Below are positions 12,494 through 27,400 of a stretch of DNA of 64,000 nucleotides, piece by piece. Under the pieces are notes generated by a model. It saw only the letters and a program-made list of their open reading frames with translations, had not been told where the DNA came from and searched no databases. Both the position numbers and the translations under genes were made by a program. The stretch comes from Bugula neritina (taxonomy: Eukaryota; Bryozoa; Gymnolaemata; Cheilostomatida; Bugulidae). Positions within the stretch are counted from its first letter, which is position 1, and each line of letters opens with the position of its first letter. The stretch is from positions 9,848,207-9,912,206 of the forward strand of contig OZ037767.1 of NCBI GenBank assembly GCA_964035545.1. The letters run 5' to 3'.

Positions 12494-15400
12494 ATGCAAC
12501 TTTTAAACATAACTTCTTCAACGAACCCCAGCACAGCCGACATGCAACCTCCACCACTGACTAGTGAGGCGCCTCTTGATGCAGATTTATGCTCAGGTAA
12601 AAGTACCCATCCCAGATTAACATACAATAATAGTTTTTGCCGTATATACACAAATAGTTTTGTTTTTTTTATCTAAGCCAAGTGTTGTAGTAATGTAAAA
12701 TGCATTGTGTGTTTCAGCTATAATAATGTATATATTGTAGTAATATCGAATTCATATATCCTGCCATATTGTGCATGGCTTATTGGTTGCTGCTTTCTTA
12801 TTATGTAAAGATACGTACATGTTTTTCAGTAAACTGGTTGTGTGTTTTAAAATTCAAAATATTATTGCATCGTGATGTAAAATGCTTACATGCAAGCTGT
12901 ATTACAAAGTATTTATATACTATATACTATGGTATTATATTAAACTGCTGAGCAATTACTTTTAATATTCTGTAATGAACAGTTTTCATTTGTATAGAAT
13001 GCTGCACAGCATCAATTGTGAGTTTGTAATCAACATCAAAGAACTAAAAACTTTTGAAACTTGAGCAAAGTTAAATGAAAATTAAATTTATTTTAGCTCT
13101 ATTTTCTTGTAAATTAATTGAAATGCTAATTGGAAGTGTTTATATAATTGCAAGCTTTTAGCTGTATATATTTAATGTATTTTATTGTATTCTTTTTAGC
13201 TGGGGGACAAAATGCTTCTTCCAGATACCCAGTCCGTCTGCTTCCTAAAAAAGATGCAGACGCCATAAAACTCTTTGTCGGTCAAATTCCTCGTGTTATG
13301 GAAGAGAAAGACCTCCGACCCATGTTTGAGCCTTTTGGTACCATCTATGAGTTTACTATACTTAAAGACAGGATAACAGGCATCCATAAAGGTATGAGAA
13401 AGATTGCAGAAAATTACCGGCTTGTACCACCCCCACCCCCCCCCCCCCTTAGAAACTATGACAAGACACAATTTATGGCTAAATTTATTTTAAGATCAAC
13501 AGCCAATATTAGTTAATAATTTTCTAATTCTACCTCATAGTTTAACTAGCTGACTGTTAGGTTGTAAAGTGTGACTCAACAATGTCCCAATGAGCAGCTC
13601 AGTTTCGTATGGACGTTGAACCAGACTATAATGTACTAATAATCAGTCCATAACTGAAAAATGCAGTTGACGTAGACTTTGCTATGCAATTAGCTAATGA
13701 TAAATCGAGTGGAAAGATACAATGTTGAGACTATTACAAAGTTTGTAAAATAATGGAAAAGTTAATTATCATCGATTTAGGAAACAAAGCCCATGAATTC
13801 ATTTTGTAAAAAATGTTTTAAAACTACACTATTTGGTCAGCTGCAACTTCTGTAGCAATCCATGGTGCATAATCCAAGTTAATTTAGAGAATAAAAGAAC
13901 AGTTGGGTTTGCAAGTTCAGAACCATGTTACAACACATTTCTAAAATACTACAAAAATATATTTAGCACCAATGTCTTACTTTCAAGCCATTTAATGAAA
14001 ATATTTAATAACCATGACACAAGATTGATCATTTTGCTGGTTACACATGTGGAGATAACTGTGATATTTACATACAAGTTAATCACCCAAGAATAAATGT
14101 TTATGAAGAACTGCACTATAAATATCACACTAGGCATGGTCACCAAAAAACAACTATTCCTAATATTATTACAGTTCATGTTGAAAATCAGAACTTTTTT
14201 ACTATAATGGAAACTCTGTATAACAGTGTGTTAGTTTGAATTGAAGGTTTGATTTACTATCTATAAGCAAAAATTATCTGTAAAATTGTAACCTACTGGA
14301 ACTTCTTGTTTTCCTCTGTTGAACATGTTTGTTAGTATAAGTTGTAAAGTGGTGTAATATGGTGACCAAAATTCCTAATTCACATCAAAAAATTGCACGG
14401 TTCTTTATTTCAATTTTCATTTTGTATTTGTATCAGCTAAAAAGTCGCAATTTGATTTAATTTAGCAGTTGTTAAATTGAAATTGGTTCTAAATTAGTGC
14501 CTCAAATAGTTTTTTGTTAGAATATAATTATTATTTACAAAAATGATGTGTAAATCACTTATATTCAGTTTATAAGGGCGAACTTACCAATTATAGCCTC
14601 TCAGCCTATTTTCATATGATCTAATTTCTAGAACGTCTATCTTTCTAGCATAATCATAAAGCCCCTGGCTATGATATAAGTTAGTATTAAAAATTTTACT
14701 CACAAAATATTTCAATCTCTGTTTTCAAAAACAATTATTCAACTATTACAAATACAACTAAGATAATGTAAATAGCAAGTTGTTAGTATGGTAGGCAACA
14801 CACAGCATGTGCTTGTGGTATGTTTCAAGGTTGTGCTTTCCTCACTTACTGTACAAAGGTCAGTGCAGTGGCAGCCCAAGAAGCTTTGCATGACAAGACT
14901 GCTCTAAGAGGGGTAAGCATCTTTTATAATGTGTGCTTATATGTCTGCTAATTATACATTTATGTATGTGCTTATGTGTGCTTATATGTGTGCTTGTATG
15001 AGCACATATGTATATGTGCTTATCTATGTATGTATGTATGTACCTACAGTATATATATATATATGTGTGCGTGTGTGCGTGTGCATGTCTGCTTATTTCT
15101 GAGTTCTACACTTTGCATTCCATACTTTCAACTTACTGTAAGTTATGGTTTTCTTCGTGTGATGTCATATGTAGAACTGAAAGGATATGACATCAACATT
15201 AGCTTGACCAAAGTTCTCACCATGCTGTGTGCAGACTGCATAAAATCCTCCAAAAATAATACATTATGTTGGGTAGTTTTACTAATATAACAAATATAAA
15301 AAATGATCAGTAAAAAATTTATTTTATCAATTTTTAAAATTCAAGTTTTTCAATAATTATTCTTCTATTAGCAACAATTATTGCAGACATCAGTGCAAGT

Positions 15401-18400
15401 ATGTCTAGAGATAATATCAAGTCTATCAACAGCAGCTTTTATAAAGCTATTATTTCATATGCCACTTTTTATACAAGTTCGTAACACTTCAAAACTCTTA
15501 TCTCGGCTTTTAGACAAAAGAGTAACTCTCTAGTGCATGCATTCAGAGTGATTCTGTTTCCTTTTGTCTTAGTAACTGGTCGTCAGGAAATTGAAGTGAG
15601 GCTATTCCGCTTGCTCCATCCTCTGCATTTGACTACTAATCAATTTTTTTACAACTTGATGCTCTTTCATTAAATTTCAAGCTTGTTTCACTTGTTAAGT
15701 TTTACACCATGAGTAAATTGAAACATGAAGTTTGAGCTTTAAGCAAACTGAGTGCATCAAGCACCTTGTTCCTGTTGTCAGTTTACAAAGTAATCTCAGC
15801 CCTTGAAAATCTGTGAAACTTACAACAAAGGGAAAACTCGTAAACACATGTAATGCAGATTGTACAAAATTCAAATAAACCTGTAAGCTTACATTTGCTA
15901 CTAGCTTATTGTAAAGTAGCATGCACATAGGCATATACACAGCAAAAGCTACTAAGAATTTGTAATGACTTCTGTGCATGCAACAATTTTGTGGGCTGTA
16001 ATGTGTTAATGTTTATCGCATAGAACAGCGTATCAGGCAGCTAGTAGTGTGCTATGATAGTTGTGTTCCCTTTATATGCTAGTCTGCAAGATATTAATTA
16101 TAGTGAAGAAAGGCATTGCAATGTTGCATTAAATTGACTGCCATTCAAAGTTGTAAACCTTTTTTTTTATTTAACCAGACATGACCTCGGTTAGGCAAAG
16201 AAGCTGTCTGGAAAGTTTCAACTCTTTCAATGTACATGTTCCATGCAACATACACTAAAAGGTTTTTAAAAAAAGAATTTTAAATAGTGCAATATAATCG
16301 GAGTATTGTATTATGTAGTTGCTAAAATAAGGCTTTAGATTTGTCTTCTCTTTACTGTTACAAAATAATTATACAAGATTTTCCAAGACCTTAAAGAAAA
16401 GTTAGTCTTATAGTCTCACAGGGTACTTGCTCTGTTAACTGAACTAGAATTAGCATAGTTACAGTTGGAAAGTCCCTTTGCTGCATATGGAATTGCATAA
16501 ACTAAACCCTAAACACTCAAATAAAACGGCGGTTATAGGTATGCAAAAAGAAGTGTACTATAATTTTATCCGTTTGCATGCATTTCCATTGCTTACTATT
16601 TTTTGATCACATTAGTCATAAAATGCATTATAAATGTTTACAACTTCTATCAAATGTGTATATTAAATGTTTGCCATTCTATAGACATTAGTCTCAAATG
16701 TTTAAATGGAATCCATTAGGATGATTATAAAATTAGCCAACACCTTTTAGAATCCTCACTGTAGTTCAGCTGATATAAACTAATAAACTCATTCACCAGC
16801 AAAAGCAGTTGCTGCATAAAACAGAACATATTAGAACTATTGCTTAAGCTGTAAATTATAAACCTATATATTGTACACTCCACCACCTTTAAGCATTTAA
16901 TTTACAGTCTAAATTAACTTTAAATTAAATACTAAATCATCGTGAGCTCCTACTATAACATAAAGATTGTCTTTGCATGCCAAAAGATGTTGATTCATAA
17001 TTGGTTGTGTTTAGAAAATATATAATAAGCTGCTATTCTCAGTGCTGTACATGTTATTTATTTATAAATAGATCTAATATATACATTATATATGATTATA
17101 ACTATAGTTTAAACTATAACCACTCTATTTTATCTAAGCTATATATACAACTAAAAATTATTATCACTTTTAGTAAAATATAATCAATTTATTATTCTCC
17201 AGTTAAACAATAATTTGATGCAATGAATTAAATTATATAGACTCTCTATTTACAACCCTGTTTCTGTAGATGACAAGGAAGATGCAAGTAAAGCCTGCAG
17301 ATACAGAAAATAAAGAAGGTATAGTACTAGATGTATTATATAAATCACATATGATTATGTATAATATTTATACAGTTATGCTGTATATAAAGTATGCATA
17401 GAGTAGACGGTAAAGTGTATATAGAGAGCAGCCTTGGCTTAAGAGTTAGAGCACTGGCTTTGTAAACACAAGATTAGTGGTTCGAATCTTAGAAAAGGCC
17501 ATTGGTGAGGTTAAGAGGAGCATCCAGTCATAATTGCTTTGTGTCTTTTATTAACAAGTCTTTAGCCCGTTTTAAAAACCTTTCCTTTTGCGGATTCTCA
17601 CAGGGATGTCACCTATAAATCTGCGTGAGTTTTTGTATAGTGTATATGATAGAAATAGTAATAAAATATACATAGAATAATAAAATAAATCATAAATATA
17701 AGTCTAGTCGGCAGCTAGCATAATTAGCAAATCATGTTAACTATTTTGAAACTGTTTTAAAGCTAATTAACTCTATGAGGCTTTTCATTATTGTTGAGGC
17801 AATTTAGCACAATCTCATGAAAATGACTCTAGGGTATATTTTTTTTTTCAAGTTACAAGATTAATGGAAAGACAACTCACATACTAAATGTTTTTCAGAG
17901 AATTCTGCTATAGAAAACTTCGAACTTATTGAATCTACTTGGAACAAATAAACATGCATAAGAATAAACTCTATTGTAGAGAAGTTCAACTATATCCTGT
18001 GTGCCCTTTAATAATACCTTTGCCTATAACTACTGTATAGCTGACTCTGCAAACAAGGCACATTTCATGGTGTATAAACCAAATGCATGTGAGAATTAAT
18101 AGGAAAGCTTTTAAAAGTGAAGAAACACTTGCAAGACATCACGGGTTTCAAATGAAACTATTAAGTCTAGCTTAGCTGGCAGTGACACTCTAATTTCGGC
18201 TTAAGATCTTACTGAAATGATAGTTATGTCTCATGGATATGTTATAAGCAGACTTTGTTTTATAAACTATTTTTTTCCTCGGGTTTACATATTATACACG
18301 ATTACAGAACATGTGTTTGTTGAAAAATAATAACAAATATAGAATTAAAATGTAATGCATTAAATTATGGGCTTATAGCACTATTATACACTACCTATGT

Positions 18401-21400
18401 AGCACTACTATACACTACCTATGTAGAAGTGTTTTATTCATCAAATGTCATTATTATTAGTTAAAATGATACATAATTAGCCTAAGGTTTAAAAAAGCAA
18501 TTGTTAAAAACATATAGTCAGCATTGATAGAAAATTTACATTGACAATAATGTTTTTATATAATTATGAAAACGTAGATATATTTCCACATAAGCAACTG
18601 ACTTAGCAGGGAGTATAATACCTTATCTCCTATCCTAGCAAGTTAACTGTAGAAACTATATTAAATCTATTACGTATCCACCATATTAATAAAATGTGTA
18701 AAGTACTGCATGCAGTTAATTTTTTTGGTAGAGTTAGAAAAAGAGTTACAAAGGTAATTATTGTTTTTATAAAATTTTGGACTGCCATGAGCCTTTAAAT
18801 AGTAAAAACCTAAAAAAGTGTAAATGAATGGTGGCGTTGACCTTTAAGTTTATACCGGAGCACTCATCTAGAGTAATCGAGCTTTTTTAATGAATATGAC
18901 GGTATCAATTTTATAAAACACAAAATTTCAATATAATATGCATGCAGCAGAAGACCAGAAATAACTCATAATAACCTGTGTGTACGTGAGAAGTGCTGAC
19001 CACCATTGAAAATTTTCTCGCTACACTAATATACAAATTTTATAAATAACAGCATATATAAGACTATATTGTAAGACTAGTGCAGCCATCATGAAGGTAC
19101 ATTAAGACACTTTGCATCAGATGTCATCTATTCAGAGAGGCACATGCGTAGGTTGTTTGAATTACAGGTGGAAGTGCATTTGACTCTAAATTCTCTGTTA
19201 TTGTTTTAATCTGAATATTAGTTAGACACACAAACTTGGCTCATTGTAAACAATAAAGTGAGATGCAGTGTAATAAGTATAAATATTTGCATTGAATAGT
19301 TTGTACCCCTTGTTCTTTATCTAGTGGGCAATGACTAAGATAATCAGGATGCTATGATGAACACATGTAAACATACACAGACATTTTCTGCACCTGCCCA
19401 CACCCTTTTTTCTACTCTCTTTAAAAAAGACTTCTAATGCCAATTTCATACTAGTGTTATAAGAATGATAATTGTTATCATTAGTCATGTGCTGATAACA
19501 TATTATTATAGTATATAATACATGCATTGTCATAACATGCTAACAGATACACATCTTAATGTTAGGATGTTGCTTTGTGTGCTAACTTTGTGCTATACTC
19601 ACTTATATCAGTGTTAGTGAGTACAAAGCAGGTAGAATGTGGTTGCTATAGCAACAGTATACACCTGTCTCTTTATTTTAGAGTTTAGACTATATGCTTG
19701 TATTATGTGCACGTGAACACACGGCTAGTGAAATGAGTCTAAGTTTTTACTTAGCACAGTAGTTTAGACAGGCTTTTCTTTCTAGCAAGACTTATCATGG
19801 TTAGAACTGACACTAGAAGTAAATAGAGTTTACAGTGCAAAAACCAGAATAAAATTAATTTAATAATCTGTATACTAGTATAATAAATCTACATGCGTTA
19901 ACGTTGCTGACTGGATATTTCAGAGCTCAACAGAAAATTGGGACTAAATATGAGCCAAATTTGAGTTGCCATGTGTTATTAAATATTTTCCCCTAAAGCA
20001 ATACAGAAACATGCAGTGCTGGCAGCAGGAAATAGTCTAGTTTATTCTAAAAATTTGTACTGGGCATATATTGCAAGTCAGTAGACATTTATTTATAGAC
20101 TCTGCAGACATGATATATATGATCATAGTTAGTAGTATGTAGTATTATGGGATAATTATATCTTCCATTTGAGTCATCATAAAGCAGGTGCAAGGTTTTG
20201 AAAACTGCATACAACAAATAAAGAAGAATATAACAATTCATAATTAATTTTTAATTGGCTAGAAAATGATTAAGCTTTGGGAGACTGGAATAGGTGTTTT
20301 GCAAGATCAAAGAATTACTCTTTGTAAGGAAAGGGTTGTATGCTCATCTTCAAAATGATTATTGTCCTTGACACGCAAATCATAAATTATGACTTCACCA
20401 AAAAGCTCTCTAAAAACAGCACAGGTGTTGTGACAAGCCATTGCAGAGCTTTTGTTGTTGGCAGGAAAGAAGCATAAACTTATTTTTTGATTAAAGTGTT
20501 CTGCCTTTTTAACAGTTAAACGACAATTTTGTAGTTACTTCAGGTACTTTTAAGTTAGAAATCTTACTTTTGTTTAGAAAGATGCAATAAAGAGAAGATT
20601 AGATAGAAGTTTTAAATGAAATATTTTCTGATTTCTTAATGTGAATCTGATAAATTAGTTATCAACAGCAAAAGTTTTGTACTGAAAAACTACACAACAC
20701 CTTACTTTTAACCAAACTTTAATGGTAAATTAACATAAATTACTTCTCAAACTGTTATTGGTTAAGTAAAACTCAAAGGAAATCTTAAGACAGCTGGGAT
20801 GATTGATTGATAGGAGGGAAACCTTACAAGTAATAAATGATCACGTGACAAAGAACAACACACGCGGCTGCCTTACTTTTGTCAACATGCAGGTTGATGC
20901 ATTGATGAAAGAGCCGTATGTACTTGTTCGCCTATGTAACGCCACACGATCACATATTATATATATCATTATTCTATTCCACTGTAGTAGCGAGGGTAAA
21001 CAAACTAATCACTAACATCACCTGCATTCATCTCAGCCAATCAGAGACCTTTGTTGCTGCTCTAACATCAAGAAGTGTGCCAAGGGCATGCAAATGTTGA
21101 GTCTTTTATCTTCGATGACAATAAAAAGCTTCACTACTGAGAAATTAAGCTACTTCTACTGAAATCATGAGCTTGATTGGCTTATTGTTCATATATTCGA
21201 AATTGACATGCTGAAGCTCATTAGATATGCATTCAGTCGTTCACAGTTACTCATCTGTCCAACGCTGGCTGTCTAACTAACATATGGCTTATAAAATCTG
21301 CTATAAAATTCATCGAAAACTCACTTAATAATTCAGCATGATTTGTCAAACAAATTGAAGTTTTTCTTTCAAAACCCAATTTTCCTTCAACTTTAGCTCT

Positions 21401-24400
21401 ACATGCAAGCTCTAAATGAATAAGTAAGATATATAACATAAATTCACAGTTTATAATTAGGGTTTAATTTCTACCAAGTGTATGTTTATAATGAGTTAAA
21501 ATTCGCCATATAAAATATTGTAATTTATATTATACTTTAAAAGTTGAAAATAATTCAGTTGTAGAGAATTTAATAGGGTTATGCTAAGCATTAAACAATT
21601 TTGGCCATACCGTATTATTCAGCTTGAATAAAGACAGGTATATTGCCACTTCCACTGCCTGCAATGTATTTTATATTCATGTTTAATGCAACACTAGGAA
21701 AACCTAAGTTAAAGGAATTAAACATGTTTTTTTAAAAAAAGAAGCAGCAATAACTAATTATTGCACCCGATACTTAGTAGAAAAAGAAAAAGTCTTTCTT
21801 TTTTGTGATTTACAGAGTCTTTGTTTCCATGCTAATTATTGTATCTAAAAATTCTTTGTCCCCTGCAACTATCTCACATGTCAACAGTTACCACCTGTCC
21901 TCTCTTTATCTACTTATACTTGAACACAGCATAAAAGATATATCAGCAGAAGTTGTTTGTTGTGCTTTGATTGGTTAATTACCTTGAATATCTGAAGCCC
22001 TTTATAAGCAGTGGTCAGTCCTCGTTGAGCTCATAGTTTGTGTTATATCTACGTTGTGACGCTATTGTAATGCTAGACATATTTTCTAGTTGTGTGACAA
22101 ATCTCTAGTCCTTAGGCAAGCATCTAAATCGCAAGAAATCACAAAATAATTGTTTTTAAAAATTTTTGAGAGTTGACCAAACAGAACATGGTGTACGCCT
22201 GCATGACATCGTGTGAGGATTTTTCGCCAATACCTGGGCCAGGTGAGTTTGTACTCTATTGAGAGAAAATCAGACGTATTTATTCTATCACAGGTTTTAA
22301 ATATTCATGTCTGATTTTATAATTTTTTTGTAATAATTTATATAAAACTTGACTCATTAGAATAAAGAGCTAAAGTAAAGCAGAAAATGATTGTTTTATT
22401 ATTTTCAACAGCAAATTTATCTTTCGAGTTCAACAAGAAGAACAACAAAACCGCCATTTTCAGCCTAAATCTGCTTTATTTAGAATGACATATCCAACAT
22501 GTATATATCACAATCTCACAAAGGGTTTACAGTCACTATCATTGTGAGAAACCTTGATGTAAAGGGCTTTTAAGCAGGTTAAGAACTTTTTATTTATGGT
22601 GGCAAGCGAGCAATTATGATTTATGACTGAATGCCCATTCTAACATTACTAATGGCCTTTACTTGAGTTTGAACCGCTGACCTTGTGTTTACTAAGTCAG
22701 TGCTTTGACCACTAGACTAGGCTGTTTCGTAACTATATCTATCGAATATATCACATTACAATATACTATGTATAACTATCTTACTATATATATTAAATAT
22801 ATCACATTACAATATACTATATATAACTATCTTGCTATATACTATATTAAATACATTATAGTTTTATATAGCCTACTATGTATAACTATATTACTATTGT
22901 ATTCTTGCATCCACTAAACTACTGCTGCTGTATAACAAATATCAATCCCGAAAAGTTTGCGCTTTACTATTATTGTATTCTGGTATGGAATTACAAAATT
23001 GAAAAATTAATTTCTTAAATGGTGCAGTAAACACCACTTGTTTAGATGTTGTGAGATAAGGTTATATCTTAGAACTAGTATATTTAAGCATTTTATACTA
23101 TTTGGATTTCAGAACCAGCCATAAGTGGTTTATGATATGCTCGATTTTGTTAATACAAACATAACATAAGTTATAGCGAACCACTACTAAAACTTTATCT
23201 CTTTGTGCAGAATATGGGAACGAAACTGATTAAAACGATTAATTTCATGGGCAATTTTCGATGTTGAAGATATATGAATCAATGTGAATATGTTATAAAA
23301 GTGTAATGACAATGGACATCCGAAGAGCTGGAATTTATCTTTCCCACACATTAATCTCTATTATTTAGTAAACCACATATACAAGTATATACAATGTTAT
23401 AGCCACTACACTATGAATAGAGCCACCTGCCCAACTATGATTCTATGGTCCTGAAGGCAAAGAAAGGCTTCCATTAACACAATTAATAAATAATTTCCCC
23501 ATCTGCTTAGTCTAAACTGTCACATACAATCAAGTGCAGCCATATGTTGAGTATGAAAGCACGAAATGTGTTTATATGATCACAACATTGCATAGACATA
23601 GTGTATAAATCTCATGCACTCCACTCATCTAACTTCCTATTCAAAACAACTTGAAGCTTTTAGCAAGTCTAACAATTAGTTTATGAGTAAAAGAGTTGCA
23701 TATGTTTTGTAGAAGATAGGAAGCTGTTTGTGGGCATGCTCAGCAAAACTCAGACTGAGAAAGATGCAAGAATGTTATTTGAACAGTTTGGGACGATTGA
23801 AGAATGCACCATCTTGAGGGACCAGAACAGCTTGAGTAAAGGTTTGACAATTAGACTAAGTCATTGGTGTGCACACGATACGCACACAGTAGCTGGTGTT
23901 CTGTTATTTAAGTCGTCTAACTGTGGTATCTCAGACTGAGAGCACGCTGTATACACCAACTTTCGCTGCCTCAAGGTCGCTGCAAATCTACGCAGTTTTT
24001 AAACGCCGTGATTGGCTACAGTGGCCTTGGTGCACAGGAAGACAGTGATAGACTACAGCTGCTCTCATAAATATATATAATTTGTTGATAAATGTGCCTC
24101 GAGTGGTTATAGTTGCTGCATATAGTCGTACTGACTGTTAACTGTTACACGGAGTGTATCTTTTCATTATTTCATACTTTGAACTGTACTTTGAATGCTT
24201 ACAATATAAGCAGTTATAGTAAATTACTGCTCATTACATTAGCTCTAGTAAATCTGTCAATAGTAATCTTGTATAACCTCCCCTGCACATATTATTTGAA
24301 GTCCATCATAGCTAAAGTGAACTTATTGCTGTGTACATTCTGTAAACTTATTGTTTCCTGAAAGTATGCAATAGATATGGCAATTTCCTGTTAGCAAAGC

Positions 24401-27400
24401 ACAGCCCTGCACACCACCACCATCTAGTGTTTTACAAACCAGATTTATTGACTTGAAGAAAAATGATGAACAAAAAGTGGATAAAATACACTTTCTATTA
24501 TGAAGGGTAATTAACAAATGTGAACAAAAGCAGGTCATATATTTAGACTGTGCTGAGAGGTGGTGGTTATTGTATTAGGCTGTGCTCTGTGGTTTGTCTC
24601 TTGTTATAGTCCAATATTGTCTGTCAAGATAAGTGCAAGAGCCGAATGCTTCATTGTAGGCTGTGCATTTATCAAGTTCAGCAGTCATAATGAAGCCGTG
24701 GCTGCTTGTTCGCTCCATGGATCACAGACTATGCCTGTGAGTGTCCAGTTTAATCATTGCCTCAGTTCCATGTTTTTCCTGAAAAGAGACAAGTTTTTAA
24801 TAGTGTGAATGCAATTTGGACTTGCCTTCTCTATCTTAATAGAAGAATACGTATTGATACCTAAACTCCTTTCAAAATTGAATATATCAAATCTTATACA
24901 AAATTAAAATCTATGAAATGAATATGCCTCTAGTAAATGTCTTTGTGTCATTATATTGTATTAGTCAGAATGCACTTACATGTATGTACATCACTAATTG
25001 TACTATATTATGTACATCAAATATGTTCTATATGCATATCATGCAGTGTATTATAATACTACATTATAATTATTATACATGCCATGTAACATATGTGATA
25101 ATATTATGTTATACAATATAATATAGTTTGATATTATGCATATTATTATAAAAATATATATTATATACTATGCACGTCATGGAATATATAATGATATTAT
25201 ATTAAGTACTTCACGTAGCTTTGTTCTACTTTGGCCTTCTTAGTACTGCTTTAACTAATAAATTATTTCCATAAATCCCCAAAGGAACATGCTTAAAGCA
25301 ATGCACTTTGCCAGCAGTATACATTGTACAAAGCCAACCTAAATTATGCACATATGTATTCTTATATACAAATCTACTGTCAGCTGTTCCATTAAATATT
25401 CAATGTGACGATATACGCGCAATGTCAAAGTTGTGAACTCGTCATTTCATCACCAGACCCATAGCTAGATACTAACCTTTTAGTATAAGTACTACATGAA
25501 TTACGTGAAATTTTCTTAGGGAGCCACCTCTAGCCTCGTTGTTAAGTTTGCCGACACTGAGAAGGAACGGCAGCTACGGAGAATGCAGCAGATGACCAGT
25601 CAGCTGGGCATCGTAGCTCCGCCTACTCCTGTTGGTTTCCCCAACTCGACGACCATTGGCGGGATTCCCCTCGCTGCGAGTCAAAGCCCAGCTGTAAGTT
25701 CTATTACTTATAAATTATATTAAATACATCTAAAAGATATATTATGTGTTACAATACAGCTACTGGCGTTATATGTCTACGAGTTAGAACTAGATATTAT
25801 ACTGTGTGTATAATACAGCTATAGGATATGCTATGCTTTATAATACATTTACTACAAGATATAATAATATACAGCTACAATTAAAGAATAATGTATTTAT
25901 ATGCATTAAATTATGTTAAAACACAGTGTATATGTATAACAGTATAAGAAATATTTTATGTACAATAGTTAATGCATTAGTAGATGTGTCATATGGAATT
26001 TTACATAGAAATGACAATTATAACCTATGTAACAATAAAATAGAGATATAATCAATGATGTATACGCTCTGTTTGCACACCAATCCTTAATTGCCTATTG
26101 CAGTTGATGCAACCACCCCTCATGGGACAAGCACCTGCTGGGTACGTGCCAAATCCTGCTCTCGTTTCCTCCCATCTGCCTCAACTTAGCGCAGCCCTGT
26201 CAGCAGTACCAGCCTCGCAGCAAATAACAACCAACAGTGAGTCCAACTAATATTTTTCTAGTATAAATATTGCGCTGTTACCAGTTTTTAAATTCAACTG
26301 TGTACTAACTTTATTTACATCAATATCTACTAACTAACAATTTTCTCAAACAAGTTTGAGCCTGGAAAATCTTGGAAGAATAGTCCATTGCAGTTGTCTC
26401 ATTATAGTTTGTATAAATTGCTTTATAAAAGTTCTTGTTAGAATCCAGGTTTATAATCAGCTGTTTGAAATTTAACGCTAAATCTGTGCCCAGGTTTGAC
26501 TAATGGAGTCATGTCACCAGGAGTTATCTCTCCTAGTCTCAATGGCTTTCCCCTCGTAACTACGCAGAATGGAATGGGATCAGAAATCTACAGCAATGGA
26601 ATAATATACAGCATGGCTGAGCCTCAACTCCAACCCGGGCTAACTGTTTCGCCATACGGTGGACTGAGTAGGTGTCCTACACTTATCAAGTGTACACATT
26701 CAGACTAGCCTAAGGCTCTAGCTTTGGCAGCATGTTTTAGGGCAGACAAATTCTTACACTATAGATATTTCTTGAGCCATGTGAACATTGTCTCTTTGTC
26801 TGCAAATGCTTTTTTTAAATCTGATTTATGGCTAAATGTAGGCATGTCTAAAGTAGCATACTATGTTATTAATAAGATGACTGACTGACAAAACATCACC
26901 TTTTTAAACTAATTTATTATTGTTCAAACAGCAGATCATCGTTCAAAAAATTAAAAAGAGTGGTTATGTAGTTAGATGGTAGTTTGTAGACAGTAGTTTG
27001 AAATCAACATATCATTTATTTGATAATTTGTTGCAGCATACCCCAACCCTTACCTCGGAAGTGTGGCACCTCAGGCTATATTTCCTGTAGTGACTCCAAC
27101 TGGCCAAAAGGAAGGACCCGACGGCTGCAATTTGTTTATTTACCACCTGCCACAGGAGTTTGGTGACCCGGAGTTAGCTCAAATGTTTATGCCGTTTGGA
27201 AGTGTCATTTCAGCTAAAGTCTACGTTGACAGGGCGACAAATCAGAGCAAGTGCTTTGGTATGTACAAGCATGTGTCTGCTAACTTGAAATTGTGCTGAC
27301 TTGTAATTAAGAATGACCTCATACCCTTACTGAAAATAGCCCATGAAATATTAGGCTATACAGTGTGAAAGGTTGTCTAATTCTTCATATTAAAAGCATT

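Noticed and set aside
11262-16236. A 5-kb transposon with 150-bp terminal inverted repeats carrying CELF exons
   Set aside because: The interior holds conserved CELF exons in proper order; two dispersed copies in opposite orientation explain it better.
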